DNA of 64,000 bases, taken from assembly GCF_004664715.2 (NCBI RefSeq), contig NC_051071.1, positions 9,415,648-9,479,647 on the forward strand, in the 5' to 3' direction. How positions within the stretch are numbered: position 1 is the first letter of the stretch; every line of letters starts with the position of its first letter. This document shows, in pieces, positions 11,481 to 24,577 of the stretch. The notes under the pieces are model-generated. The model searched no databases, was not told the DNA's origin, and saw nothing but the letters and a program-made list of their open reading frames with translations. The position numbers and the translations under genes are program-made. The DNA comes from Peromyscus leucopus. Taxonomy: Eukaryota; Chordata; Mammalia; Rodentia; Cricetidae.

Positions 11481-11873
11481 TCTTAGGATTTCTGTTGCCC
11501 CTTCTTGGAGAGGAAAGGATTTATTTGGCTTACACTTCCACACTGTAGTCCTCACTGAATGAAGTGAGGACAGGAACTCAAGCAGTACTGGAACCTGGAG
11601 GCAGGAACTGATACAGAGGCTGGAAGAGTGCTGCTTACTGGCTTGCTCCTCATGGCTTGCTCAGCCTTCTTCCTTGTAGAATCCAGAAGCACCAGCCCAG
11701 GGTAGCATCACCCACAATGGGCTGGCCTCCCACATCAATCACTAAATAAGAAAATGGCCTATGAGCTTTCTTACAGCCCCATATTATGGAGGCATTTTCT
11801 TCATTGAGGTTCTCTCCTCTCAGATGACTTTAACTTATGTGGCATTGACATAAAACTATCTAGTACACAGCTA
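11481..11873 (-). mobile_element. MaLR LTR (ORR1-like)
   Basis: Antisense of a common rodent LTR: 'gtcttaggatttctgttgcc', 'aggatttatttggcttacac', 'gaagtgaggacaggaactca', 'aacctggaggcaggaactga', 'gcttactggcttgctcctca', 'acccacaatgggctggcctc', 'ggaggcattttcttcattga', ending at 'ctagtacaca'. Length near 390 bp is normal for this class. Solo and diverged. The ORR1 label is from memory and less certain than the LTR assignment. Confidence 0.65.
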
Positions 11874-11879
11874 TTTGAA

Positions 11880-13205
11880 ATAGCGAAGCATCCACAGACT
11901 TTTCATTTCCACACAAAAATAAACATACTTGCATAAGCAAATAACATCAGCATTTTGGTTCTTAAACTTCCTAAAAGTCACTTAAGGAATATGTAAAACA
12001 AACAAAAATGACTTGTTTTGTTTTTGTACCACTGGCATTTAGCATTATCTGAGGCTGTGATGTCACCTCTGATTTAAGAGTAAATCTAATTAATTAGTTT
12101 AAAGGTCCCTTTAGGGAGAAGAGGATGGACATCAAGACTTCAGTTGAATCTGTTATTCTCCCAGAATGGAACCCTTTGAATAAAGTCTTAGAATAAGCAT
12201 TATCTCTGGCTGTGGATACATTTTGTTGCTTTTCCTGCCCCTTTTAATTTGTTCTTTTGCTCCCCAATAGATCTTTTTAATATTAATCTCTTTGACTCAT
12301 ATTCCACTTGTTGTTTTCATGCATGTTTCTATGGTACCTGAGAGTTGGCCAAGGAGACATAGTCCTTATTCCATAGTCATGTAGTAAGGAGACAAGGGAT
12401 GGGCATCTGAACAAGTACAAAGGAAACAGATCACACACATTTAATAATTTTTTTTTTACAGAAAAAGCACTGTTTAACTTTAAGGTCAATATGACAAGGC
12501 TTAAACAAGAAAGTTAACAACATCACATGTCATTACTTACCCTCCTTCAGTCATTACAGACAGATCTTGTTCATGTGATAGCAACCAGCTTTCTAGTTGG
12601 CTTCATTGTATTTGCTATATGTGATAAATCTGGAAAATAAAGGTGATGGTAAATAACTTCTGAGTTTAAACTGTAGAAGTGATGTTTAGTATCCATTGCC
12701 AAGTTATCAATCATTCAATCAGTCATCGACTTCTCTCTCTCTTTATACATTGTTTTCTTTGATCACAGGTACTATGGAAGCCCACTGCTGTGCTGCAAGG
12801 ACTTCCCTGAAGGAACTAAGGCTTCCAGCCAACAGCTCCTAGAGACCTAGTTACTAATGGCCATTTTGGGTGACCCACTGCCCCAGCAGAGCCTCTGTTT
12901 TCAGCCCAGCCTTCAATAAACACAGACTTTACAGAAAACTGGCCTGCAGTCTTATGAAGTTGGATGAGCTAGAATCATCCAGTCAAGCTGCTTCTAAATG
13001 TCCAACTCCTAAAAGCTATTAAAAAAATAAACATTTGCTGCTTTAATCTGATGTGCTCTACAGCAATAGGTAAGTAATACAGCACAAGGGTTCTTTGATA
13101 TTTTTTCTCTGTTTTGAGGCTGTCCAGGAATATTTTAACATAATAATCCAGACAGCTACCTCCACCATAGCGTTAATGTTGGCAGGAGACAAAACCTCCT
13201 TCTTT
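11880..13205. other. Unassigned sequence, strongly CpG-depleted
   Basis: No gene or repeat recognised. I count no CpG in the 300 bases 12001-12300, useful as the local baseline for the block at 14.06-20.93 kb. A stretch near 12780-12950 ('aaggacttccctgaaggaac', later 'cttcaataaacacagac') has an AATAAA-type signal at 12913 but no coding frame I can support. Confidence 0.5.
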
Positions 13206-13207
13206 GA

Positions 13208-14065
13208 TGTGGTGGTTTGAATGAGAATGTTCCCCTATAAGTTCACATATTAGAATGCTTAGTCGCCAGAGAGTGGCACTATTTGAAAGGAATAGAAGGA
13301 TTAGGAGGTGTGGCCTCCTTATTGGAGAAAGTATGTCCCAGAGCCATGGACACCTGCCAAGAAGGGCTGCAGATGGGGGAGTAGAACCAGCCCAAGAGAG
13401 AGAAGTGTGTCCACATCGACAAAGCTGAAAGGAGTAGAAGATCTGAGGAGAGCTTTGACATCAGACATGGAGATGCAGATTCTGGAGATGGCCTGCCGGT
13501 TTTCAGTCTTGCTTTGATCCACTGTTTCCTCACTGTGTTCCCTTTCCTCCCTACATTGGAATGGTAATGTAGATTCTGTGCCAGTGTAGACTGCAAGTAT
13601 GCAATCTGCTTTTTGGTTTTTCATTTTACAGGGGGTGACAGTTAAGAGATTGCTCTGTCTCAGAAGAGACTTTGGACTTCAAATAGTGTTGAGGCTGTGA
13701 AAGATTACTGGCACTTTTGAAGCACAGCTGTATGCATTTTTTCATTATGATGTGGCTATAAGCCTATGGGAGCTAGGGGATGGAATGTGGTGATTTCAAT
13801 AAGAATGGACCCCATAGGCTCATATATTTGAATGCTTAGCCACCAGGGAGTGGCACTATTTGGAAGAACTAAAAGGACTGTGAGGAGTGGCTTTGTTGGA
13901 GTAAGTCTGCTGCTGGGGTTGGACTTTGAAGTTTCAAAAGTCCATGCCAAACCCAGAGTCACTTTCATTCTCTGTCTCTCTCTGTCTCTGTTCTCTCCTC
14001 TGTCTCGTCTCTGTCTCTCTACTCCTCTCTCTGTCTCTCTAGCTCTCTCTCTCTCCCTGTCGCCC
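13208..14065 (+). mobile_element. MT-type MaLR element, internally deleted and cut off on the right
   Basis: Left LTR remnant at 13208-13335 (TGTGGTGGTTTGAATGAGAA onward) joins directly to MaLR internal sequence (13336-13785: 'atggacacctgccaagaagg', 'gccggttttcagtcttgc', 'cagggggtgacagttaagag', 'gggagctaggggatggaatg'). A right LTR starts at 13786. The right LTR is normal up to its (CT)n tract (about 13970-14060), then the expected 3' third is missing and unrelated sequence begins. The same internal sequence occurs inverted at 22.7-23.2 kb. MaLRs are non-autonomous; no gene is expected. Confidence 0.85.
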
Positions 14066-17000
14066 ATTATGCAGGTCTTCTGAGCAACCAGGACATTATT
14101 GTGTCTCAGCATGCTACATCTAGATCTATCCTGCTCTACGATGACCTGAATTCCTATTAATCTACCCTTATTCTATGTTCCATCTTGCTCTACTAGTCAC
14201 TACGTGATAAACATGCTCGTTCTGCCATTCAGTTGCGGCCTCTGTTAGGGGTTAGAATTTGATTTTCTTATTTTAATAGAGCCTCTGCCTATTTTGTCTC
14301 TCTACTTGGGTAATTCTCTCAGATCCTCTCTGAGCATGTGCGACCAGATGTTGACAAGAGAGAAAGATCTGATGACATAAGGGTATCCAGAGCCTTTCTC
14401 TCCTATAGTAGGAAGTGCCTGTATCATCTGTTCCAGCTCGCAGGGAGTAGATACGAAACTGGTAAATAGCCAGACGTATTTTTCATTATTGAATAGATTC
14501 ATGCCGAGGTTAGGCTCCAATCTGTGGTACTCACTTCGCTCTCTCTCTCTCTCAGTGCTCCTTCGTCCTCGTCGATCTACCTCTGTCGTTTCATCTATAT
14601 ACCTACTACTACATCTCTACAGTGTGCTCTGATAAATAATTTTGAATATTGAGGGAGTACTGTCAGCAATGTCTAAGCTTACTGCTTCAAGACACCTTAC
14701 CTTGCTTGCATACATGGACAATGGTGATTCCCTGGCACATTACACATTGAACATAAGATGTAGAGGACATAGATTAGCGTCCTGTAACAACTATTAGAGA
14801 ACAGAGTAAGGAGGTCTACGCCATGATATGAATATGCTATAATTCCATATATAGAAGTATGATACAAAGTCATGACCACATGACGTCCTGAGCCGCAGTT
14901 CTCAAATGTTAGTTCCTTCCTAGGTAAGACAATAGTAAATTAAATTGATGTGAGAGATCTTTTTAGAAACTAAACATTGTGCGTCAGAGGATATGGTTCC
15001 AGAGCGCTGAAATCTGTGTGCACCCCTTGCGCCTTTCGTAATCATAGACATACAAATTCAGATGGTGCGGCGTGCGATCTGTACGCTGCAATAGTTACGC
15101 AGGGTAGGATATGATTGGAGCTCGTGACTTTAGATTAAGTGAGGTGCACTGACTGTGAAAGAGAGAACAGGGCGAACATTGGGTTGGGAACAACATAGTG
15201 TGAATGCTAATCGTTGTCTCCATGGATCAGAAGCCCCATCTGTGAGTAAATTCAGTATGGGGCGAAAGAAATACATACTAAGAATGGTGGTATCTCTAGT
15301 TTATCACAAATATGGGCACTTATTTCCTTGGTGTCTCAAATAGTTTCTTGGGTCAAGGAATAGATTGTGGCATGCTGTCTTTCTGCTCTCTTGCTCCTCC
15401 AAATAAATTCTGCTTGTACATTCAAGCTTAGATTAAACGAGTTTACAGCTTTTCTCATGTAAGTGGGTTTACTTTCCTAATGCAGATGTGTGGTCATACT
15501 ACAATAAGTTAGCCGTAGATAAATTTGGGCTACTACTGGACATAATATGCCTGGTTTTGCTTTTGTTCTTTTCTATTTTGTGTATATTTAGATTGGACTC
15601 ACTCACAGCTCACTTATGTTACAGATTTGCATTTATCTTCTTACATGTTACCTAAATAAGTATTGCTTCACTATATCATTGTCGCAGAGAAGAAAGATAA
15701 GTGCGAATAATATACATTCCATTGCTTCGTTTCCAAAACTCATGGCTTCATTAATGTTGTCTCCCTCAAACCAAGGAGGCATAAACAGGTTATTTAATAA
15801 CCCCACTACCCAATAACGAGGGACAAAAGGGGTGGGGCCTTTATCACAACTAACAAATATTCATTGACTCATAAGGTGATAATGATATACATAAAAAATA
15901 GGCAAGCAAAAGCCTGATGCAAAATAGCATATACAATCGGTGGAGCGGTTAGGGACATTATCGTGTGGTCTACTGGATCCCACCCAAGCTAATGCTCAAT
16001 TGTAGGTGATATATGTATATTCCAGAAGATTATAGACCATATATGCGATGAGAACTTGGGATAATACAGACCTTGATGTCTCTATTGCCCTAGAACTGTA
16101 ATATGGACTTCCAAACACTCATCAATACAGCAAGAGTGCATATGTCAAATTTGTTAGGTTTGTGTAAACGTGGATGGGTCAGTGATCTTTCATGCCTTCG
16201 CTCATACTAAGACGATGTCAGAGCGTCTACTGTCAGGCTTGCAGTCTCATCATGGTTCTCGGGTCTCTGGTCCTTCTCTAAAAGTTGCAGTTGATATTGA
16301 GAATATAGGTGGATATCTTCTCCCTTCTTCAGCAGCTATATGTACAGACTCGATTTCTGAACCAGGCCATGTCCTTGTTTAGGCTTGTTTTAGTAGTCCA
16401 ATGTTGTTTGGGGGACTCTTAGTTAGCTCGTGTCTAGATGGAGGCTTCTTTTCACCCATTACTGAAAGTAGGAGACCCTAGTCAAGCAGCCTCACTAGTG
16501 CGTAACTCGCACTGAATCTTTCTGATTGCAGTATAGGCTTGATAACAAGTCTTTATATGTACCCCTCTTGTTCCCCGTCCGGAGAACTCTCCTCCTTGCC
16601 CATGTAATGGAGGCCTGATATGTTTTCTCTTAGCTCGCTCTTTAGTGAGAGATAGATTACTCCATCGCCCCATTGAGGATGAATGCTGCCTAGCCACAGC
16701 TTGCGTGTGGCAAGTGGGAATCTCGCAGTCTAGGTGAGCAAGTGTTATTTTTGCTCTTGACACCAAAAGTGCTAGAAGATTCGCGTGGCATGAGGAAATG
16801 GCTGCAGAGAGGAGAGCTGATTCTCTATCCTGAGAGTGCGTGTTCTGGCGCTGCTGACCTCCTCTAAGTGTGGTTTACGTGAGTTCGCTTTGTTAGCATC
16901 GCCAATGCCATTCCTCGTGCGTATACATTGAGTGCGTTCGGTCGTCTGTCTCGCCTAGCTCCCGCCTCGGAATATCCAATATGGCTGTCACACTGAGCAC

Positions 17001-20000
17001 TGTAGAGTACGCTGGTCGTGCGGTCTCATATAAGTATCTATATTTGGTGGTAGTAATGAATATCGTGTGCTCTGCTCGTTGTTCTACTTTTCATGTGTAA
17101 GCGCTCGAGTGAGTCATATCATCACGTAGACAGTTAAGGCTCTACGTCGATTCGATGCACTCTCAGGATATCTAGTTGGACTCACGGTTTAGGAATACCT
17201 CTTTCATATAAAAGTGTATGTGACCATAAGACATGTGAAAAGTGCTTTAACCGGACAAACTTAGCATAGTATATCGTTTGACAATTTCGGAGTGCTGACG
17301 ATAGTAATTATTAAAGCTTCACTCTAATGCGCGATTGGTCGTCTATGAAGCCTATGGGATTCTATGGGGAGTGCTAGAAATGTGAATAAGGAAAGTATTC
17401 CCAAAGGCTCATACTCGTATTTCGCCAATGGAACTTACGTTGCGTTACGAATCCAGCTGCGACATATTCGGTGTATTCTCAATCTTATTGATTCGCACAC
17501 TAATTACTTCTCCTACAATGGATTATACGTGGTCTGGTGACTTGTGAAATTAATGTATGTCTCCGAGGATAGTGGGTTTCTGCAAAGTTTACACAATAGT
17601 ACGCTCTCACATATGCCTAAATAACTCTGGATACGTGCCACTCCTCTTTGACCACGTATGGAGACGATACAGCTCACCTGTGAAATAGCGTGCCTCTCAA
17701 TTTACAGAGTTAGTGCATTATTCCACATACAATAACTAACAATTCATAACAGTGCTTATAATGCATGCATCCATATTGATATATTTTTAATTATTAACGA
17801 TGCGAGGTCCTGCGAGCTTATATTGTCACCCTACTGAGATCGACAATAAGCACATCGTCTACTAGAGGCTCGCTTAGAAGTTCAACAGATGTTATCAGGA
17901 CAGAGATGCAGTGCCGAAAAACACAAATTTAATATCACAAGAGGAAGAACAGAACTACCATCTGTTCGCGTGTAGGTGCGTGCTCATATGACCACTCAAC
18001 AAGTGATCATGTCTTACTGGTACAAGGAACCACCCGCTATAAGAATATGCTCCGTTGTAGGCACTCTTATCCCAAATATCTTCTCTACTTAGAGATGCGA
18101 AAGTGAGTTTTTGTACTGACATGTAGCACTCTATTGAGGAAGTGAAGCAAAACTTACAACCACAATTCTTTATCTACACAAGCATGTAGGGCTCATACTC
18201 GCTGCAAAAGTCTCTATAGCTAAGCACTTTAGACATTCAGAATTAGATTCCATATACTTGTGAAATTTCATCTCATGCCAGGAAAATTTTCCATTTCTAC
18301 ATTATCTGTTATGAAGAGTCGATGCGTTCTAAGTGTGTCCCCTTGAGTGCTCCATATGTCCATGATTCTTTAGAGCCCAGTTCCATGCTCTGTGCCTTCT
18401 CATCGCTTCGAAGCGCAGTCAGCTATGTGAGACTACAGTGTGGCCAGAGACCATGTGCGATTGGTACACTCTCACATAACATAAGCTTCTCAAAAAAGTG
18501 GACTGCTTGTGCGCGCTGATCTGAAAGACCTCCTCCTAGTACTTCCGACACCCCATTACTCTATATAACTTTGAACAACAGCTCATTTCCCTGTGATAAG
18601 AATTTCCCCCTCCCCTATTTAATGATATGCCATATCTCTCATACTATGTCCTAGTTATGAACCTAATCTTATTCACTCTTATATCCAACCTGTACCATAA
18701 GTAACATCTTCCTATAAACTAATAATAAAACTATCTCAATAGACGTCTCTAAACCTAACGCATGGAGGAATCTAGATACTGCTCTTAGAAATAGCATATA
18801 AATATCTTATCGCATGGAATATTACCTCGTGCTATGCCTTGTTGGGCTAGCTTGTGTGCGTAGTGCGAGAGGAAACAAATGAGGTGTGGAAAGAAGATAC
18901 TATGTGTGTCTGTGGCCGCATGGTATTCTATATAATGAGATTGCAGTGATCAGCCGAGGAGACATATCAGTACTCACTCACACTACGGTGTCTGCTTGCC
19001 TAACATTGCACACTCTGTCTCGTTAGTTCTATGTGAAGATGCTCAGATTGATCTGAAATGCTGCAGGGATCTTACATTGAAGAATCTACACTCCACGAGG
19101 AATGATCGTGCGAAAATTCCAACAGAGCAATTACTTGATGAAATAGTACACTCATGATCTGCCTCTCTTAGTAATTAATATCAGACTAGCTAAACCTGTA
19201 AGGATGTTACCGAAGGCGCATAACCCAGTCCTCCATGCGGGATGAGAACAGAGTGGGGCGAAGACAATACTAATGAAATTCAGACTAAGGACAGAATAAT
19301 GAAGTGAACTGGAGCTGGATTGGCTCGCTTCCTACCTATGGCTTTTCGTCTTTTTGGTGTGTGAGAAGTAATATGCTACTCACTCAACTGAATTATCTCG
19401 ACAGTATCATCTACTCTCCCTAATGTCCTCACTCTATACTACTCCATTTCTATTTCTACCCCTTACACCTCTCAAGCCTTATCTATGTATCCGGTACATA
19501 CAACATATTTATTTCATTCATATATAAATTACCATTCGATTGATATAGCTAGTGTCTGCGCGTATGGAGCTCATTGCATAAAACTAGAACCCTGTCTAGA
19601 ACTGGCGAAGAGGCGTGTGTGCAGCTCATTCTCGAGGCTCTATTTCTGAACGGTAATAAAAAGGTGAAAGATGCCCTGTGCCGAGCACACCTGTGCGTGT
19701 AGAATGAGCAAGGAAGCGCATAGCTAGACAATGTATAGGGCCAGAGAGAATGGACCAAAGTTGAGAGCAGGTGCATTTTGAGGAGCTTTCATAGTTCTAG
19801 GCCTGCATTCTGTACAAGTGACCTTTGTTGTCCTCACATAACTTGATATAGCCTACCTCTGTGCATAATTCATATGACATGAATTGTCCTTAAGATATCA
19901 AAAACAAGCTTCATGAGACACTCATCATCATACGGAAAAGTGAAATACTCTCTCTTAATGTCTACATCATATAGATGGCTTTTCCAGCAGATCTCTCCTG

Positions 20001-20930
20001 ACGTACATAAAATGGTGCAATACCTGGAAGGGTCAACTCTTTCTATTAGCTTCACTCCACTTCATGAATTCGTATATGACTCAGGTCATAAGGAAGCGAA
20101 ACAGTCTTAGACCCTACTTGTAGAGACCTGCCCCCTTCCTCTCATTCACAGAAAATCGCCCATGGCCTTGAATATAGTTTATCTGATGGTTTAAATTACA
20201 TAAAGTAATATTCTAAATATTAAGGCTCGGTAATTCGCGCTCATATAGATCTTAAAGCCTGCCTCTGGTGCTACTGTCGTCAGAGGACAAGCACTGTTAG
20301 ATTTCAGAGTGTATCCTCTCTTTCCATCCTTTCCCTACTCCACTCTAGTGCCGAACTCTCGAACGAAGTGTATGGCGAGAACTCCAGTGCTGTGAACCAA
20401 TGCTCCTCATTTTCTACTACTCGATCCCAGAGAGTTAGGGCATGGTGTGTGTACTGACTATGTGATCGTATATGTATTGGTAGCCGTGAGCAATCTGCCT
20501 CTTCTCCTCTGCTGCTCTCAATCTCTTACTGATGCACAAAGTTGACGGTATTAGCAGACCTCTGGCGCAATTAAGCGAGCAGAAAGAATCCCCTATCCAC
20601 TGCCCAGCACAATAAAATATATACTAGGAGAATGTTAGACAAGTAGTTAGGAGAGGTATGTCGCATCACAAGATAGCCAGTGCCGCTTCCAAAATTCATA
20701 GATCAATGTTCACAAATGTCCCTTTGTAGAGATTGAAAAGAATAGTGGGCAATTTTCACAGCACTGATTGCGCTTGTCATGGCCCAAATGTATGTACCTA
20801 TGTCATCGAAAACACAGCCGTGACTAAAGAGAAAAATAATAGGAAAAAACATAAAAAAAGAATATTCTAACTTTTTCGACTTTGCGTTCTCTCTAGCTTT
20901 CTCTAAGATAAATATTTTAGTGCTGGGGCC
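14066..20930. other. Anomalous block: no repeats, abundant CpG, probable low-accuracy assembly fill
   Basis: This 6.9-kb stretch differs from everything around it. I recognise no SINE, L1 or LTR, although flanks carry one every few hundred bases. CpG is frequent (about 18 in 16801-17100 and about 10 in 15001-15180, against none in 12001-12300 or 21241-21540). Homopolymers of seven or more are almost absent. Open frames are short (longest 94 codons, 16482-16766), so it is not bacterial or viral coding DNA. It begins inside a CT tract broken by stray bases (cgtc, actc, agct). Two G-poor stretches lie at about 18540-18760 and 19380-19500. My reading is an error-rich, unpolished long-read gap fill. 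Foreign or rearranged DNA is the alternative. Confidence 0.7.
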
Positions 20931-21550
20931 AAGAATAGTAGGGATTCATCAATGCTCTGCTATTGGCCAGAGGTCTGACTCCAACTTTGTGCATCAGAGA
21001 GAGGAGGAGAAGGGAATCTAGTAAAAACTTTCTCCCTGGCAGACACACTCAATTGGTGTCTGAAATGAAAAGGTTTCCAACACTGGATGGCTAGAGGGAG
21101 GGAAGGAGAGAACAGAGAGGAATCTTCAAGCTCTCTCAGGCTGCTATTCAAAGCCGATGTCGACCTTAAGATGAAAACCACAGTAATTTCTCTGGGGCTT
21201 TAAAGAAACTGCTTCCATAAGTTTTGTTGCTGCAGAATTCATAATTTAAAAGCTCTTTCCATTTATTCTGAACTAAATTGTGTGAATAAAGAGTATTTCT
21301 TCTTTTATTTAACTGTATCAATCTTCTTTTCTCAGGGTGGTATCAGTTCTGCACAAAGTCTTATGCAGAAATACAGTCTATCACAAATAACACTATTTAT
21401 CTTTTCATTTTCTCCTCTCTGTCATTTCCTGGTCTGACAGGATCATTTACCAAATGTCCCCACCCCACCAATCTCTCCTACTTCACTGTTGTTTCATTCA
21501 ATGAGCTACAATCATTAAACATTTATTGAATGAAATATATTTGTATATAA
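20931..21550. other. Unassigned normal-looking sequence
   Basis: CpG is rare again, with T and A runs typical of the locus. A 73-codon minus-strand frame (20960-21181) has no recognisable domain. 'gtgaataaagag' at 21281 holds an AATAAA but no supporting gene context. Confidence 0.45.
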
Positions 21551-21551
21551 A

Positions 21552-21615
21552 CAGATACATAGATAAGTAAGTAGGTAGATAGATAGATGATAGATAGATA
21601 GATAGATAGATAGAG
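21552..21615. repeat. (GATA)n microsatellite
   Basis: Imperfect GATA/GTAG repeats lead into about eight GATA units ('gatagatagatagatag'). Read directly. Confidence 0.93.
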
Positions 21616-22454
21616 ATATCGATAAGTTGATACTCAAAGATTTGTTGAAGGAGCCACCTCATCATTTTTTATTGAATTCATGGAATTTCTGCATGTCTCA
21701 ATGCATGGAGACTGGTTCTCTTTCTAAAAATTTAGAAGTGATCATAGTGAAAAGGGCTTTCATTCTTTTTTCAGTCCTGTGACCCCCAATGAATCTGCTT
21801 GAAACTCATCTATAATAATGAGCCCAATAATGAAAGGAACTTTTGGACGAAAACATAAAAATCCCAGAAAGAATATTCTACACTTTCTGTTCCCAGAAAC
21901 TCCCACATGCAATAGTATTCTATTTAATCTTTCTGCATAACTATTCTTGCCTGGGAGAATTCTTTAGCTTATAGAAGATGTTAACTTATGGTACAGTATG
22001 GGGGAAAACAGTAAGTGATCTCATAAAAAACTCACATAAAGTTTGAAAATTTTATTATGCAGTAGGATGGGTGCGGATAATGAGGTTTCAAAAGGAAGCT
22101 TCCTTAAGTTTTTGAGTAGATCCAGGGTTTGCTTTCATACCCAACCAGACATTCCATAACCATTCATAATATTAGTGGAATTCTGGCAAGATGATTAGAA
22201 TATGAATCTGAATGTCAATTATTATTGGTTAGCCACATCTTGGAAAGATGTGTGGTGCACTCCAAAAGGACACACAAGCCTTCTCACAGTAAAATTGGAA
22301 TTCCACACTTTCACGTGGTCTTCTACTGTCATGGACAGAACCCACAAGAGTTCTGTCCTTATTGGTTCAGATCTCAATGAACTCAGGCTGTGTCTTGCTC
22401 AGTTAAAAGCTGGACTCACGTAATTATAAGTTCCTTTCTTTTAATGAGTAAATG
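21616..22454. other. Unassigned sequence
   Basis: About 0.8 kb of AT-rich sequence with no repeat or gene I recognise. The 73-codon frame at 22202-22423 is chance-level. Confidence 0.45.
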
Positions 22455-24139
22455 ATTCAACACTGGAGCAGTAACTGAGAGCTGCATACTCGTCCACAGG
22501 AAAAGAGAGAGAATTCCAGGTTTACTTGGGCTTTTGAAAAACCTCAAAGTCCACTCCCAGTGACACACTTATTCCAACAAGTTCACACCTAATCTTAATC
22601 CTTTCAAATAGTTACACTTCCCTGTGACTAACCATTCAAATGTATGAGCCTATGGGAATCTTTCTTATTCAAATCAGCACTCCCTAGAACCCATAGGCTT
22701 ATAGCCACATCATAATGAAAAATACATTCAGTTGAACTTCAAAAGTACCAATAATCTTTCACAGTCTCAACACTTTTTGAAGTCCAAAGTCCAAATTCTC
22801 TTCTGAGACAGAGAGCAATCTCTTAATTATCACCGCCTATAAAATCAAACCAAAAAGCAGATCACACACTTCCAAAATATATTGACACAGACTCTACATT
22901 ACCATTCCAACAGGTAGAAAAGGGAGCACAGTCAGGAAATGATGGATCAAAGCAAGACACAAAAACAGCAGGCCAACTCCAAACTCTGCATGTCAAAGCA
23001 CTCTGCAGAATTCCAGCTCCTTTCAGGTCTGTTGAAGGCAACATACTTGTCTCTCTCTTGGGCTGGTTCCACTCCACATCTGCAGCTCTTCTTGGCAGGT
23101 ATCCCATGGCTCTGAAACCTCCATCATCTTGGGTCTCCAAGGCAATCTAGGCTTTACCTTTACAGCTTCACACAATGGCTTCTGTAGGTCTCCATGCAGG
23201 GAAACCCCTGACACACACCTGGCCTCAGTGGCTTTTCTTAGCTGCTGAGAGGGAGATTCCACAACCCTTTCTTATATCCTCAACTTTAAAGCCAGAACCG
23301 AACCATGTGACTGAAGCTGCTAAGCTCTGCTGTTTGATGGGGCTGAAACCTGACCCCTCCTTTAATTACATTTGCATCACTTTTCTGTTGATGTTTTCCT
23401 TCACTGCTTAAGCTTTTCTTTAATACTTTTTTCCCCAAGTTGGAAGCTTAGCTTGGTGGGTCTCGCCCTGAGGCCACCACTCCCTTTAATCTATTTAGCA
23501 TCAGGCTTTTCTTCCTATTTTTTTTTCTCCTTGAGCACTGAATATAGCTCTGTTATACTTCCTGGTGCTCCTTTTCTCCCCAATTTACATCTTTTCATTA
23601 TAGATCTACATAAGACTGGCCACTAATCACCACACATCAGAGCCAATACTAGGCTATCTTGTAATACCCTCTAGAAATACCATTAATCCTAAACTCGTTA
23701 ATTTAGCTTCAAGCAGATTTTTAGGACAAGAGCAAAAAGCAGCCACATTCTTGGCCAAAATATCACAAGAATAGTCTCTAGGCCACTTAAGTATTTTCTC
23801 CTCTGAAATTTCTTCAGCTGGGCCCCCACAGTTTAAATCACCCTTAGCACCATTGCTTTCATGCTCCTACTAGGATGGCCCATCAAACCCTGCTTAACGC
23901 ATCCAATTACTTTTCTAGTCCAAAGTCCCAAAGCTTCCACATTCCTCAGTCCCTGGTACCAACTTCAGATTTGATTCTATTGCCAGGAGGAAACACCATG
24001 ACCAAGGCAGCTTGTATAAAAGAAAACATTTAACTGGAGACTTGTTTATAGTTTCAGAGCTTTAGTCCATTATCATGGCAGGGATCATGGTGGCATGCAG
24101 GTAGGTCTGAAGCAGTAGCTGAGAGCTACATCCCAATTC

Positions 24140-24201
<62 letters not shown>

Positions 24202-24360
24202 CTCTGGCCATGGCATGAGCTTTTGAAACCTCTTAGCCTACCCCAGTGACACACTTCCTTTAACAAAGCCATACCTCCTAATCCTTTCAAATGGTGACAC
24301 TCCCTGGTGACTAAGCATTCAAGTGAGACAATGGGGGTGATTCTTATTCAAACCACCACA
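22455..24360 (-). mobile_element. MT-type MaLR element with both LTRs
   Basis: On the minus strand: 5' LTR 24360-23963, internal region 23962-22677, 3' LTR 22676-22455 (3' end missing). The 5' LTR starts TGTGGTGGTTTGAATAAG and has a (GA)n tract at 24144-24200 (CT on the sense strand). Just inside it, 'TGGTACCAGGGACTGAGG' (minus strand, from 23961) sits where MaLR/ERVL elements have their primer binding site. Internal sequence matches the copy at 13.3-13.8 kb ('cagctcttcttggcaggt', 'tgggctggttccactcc'). No ORF longer than about 90 codons; MaLRs use ERVL proteins in trans. Confidence 0.88.
24144..24200. repeat. (GA)n polypurine tract in MaLR LTR
   Basis: GA repeat with one interruption near 24184. 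It corresponds to the (CT)n tract of the MT LTR on its sense strand. Confidence 0.95.
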
Positions 24361-24577
24361 GCTGCCCAGACAGACAGATAAATGGATGACAGAGACAGAG
24401 AATAAATGAGGTAGATTATAGGAATTAGTTGAAGGAATTATTGATGCTGAGAACTTGTCTGGAGCTAGAGACCTAGCATAAAGTGGTGATATAAATCATG
24501 AATCCAAAGGCCCAAGAACTTCAGGGGCTGTTGGTATAAGACCCTGAGTCTAAAAATTCTGAGTTTTCAGGTGATTT
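24361..24577. other. Unassigned spacer
   Basis: About 215 bases between the MaLR and the next LTR. Contains 'cagacagacagataaatgga', a faint GACA/GATA repeat. Nothing else recognised. Confidence 0.4.

Noticed and set aside
14066..20930. Bacterial, viral or plasmid insertion
   Set aside because: The longest frame is 94 codons and there is no operon-like layout or recognisable protein, so coding foreign DNA is unlikely; non-coding foreign DNA is not excluded.
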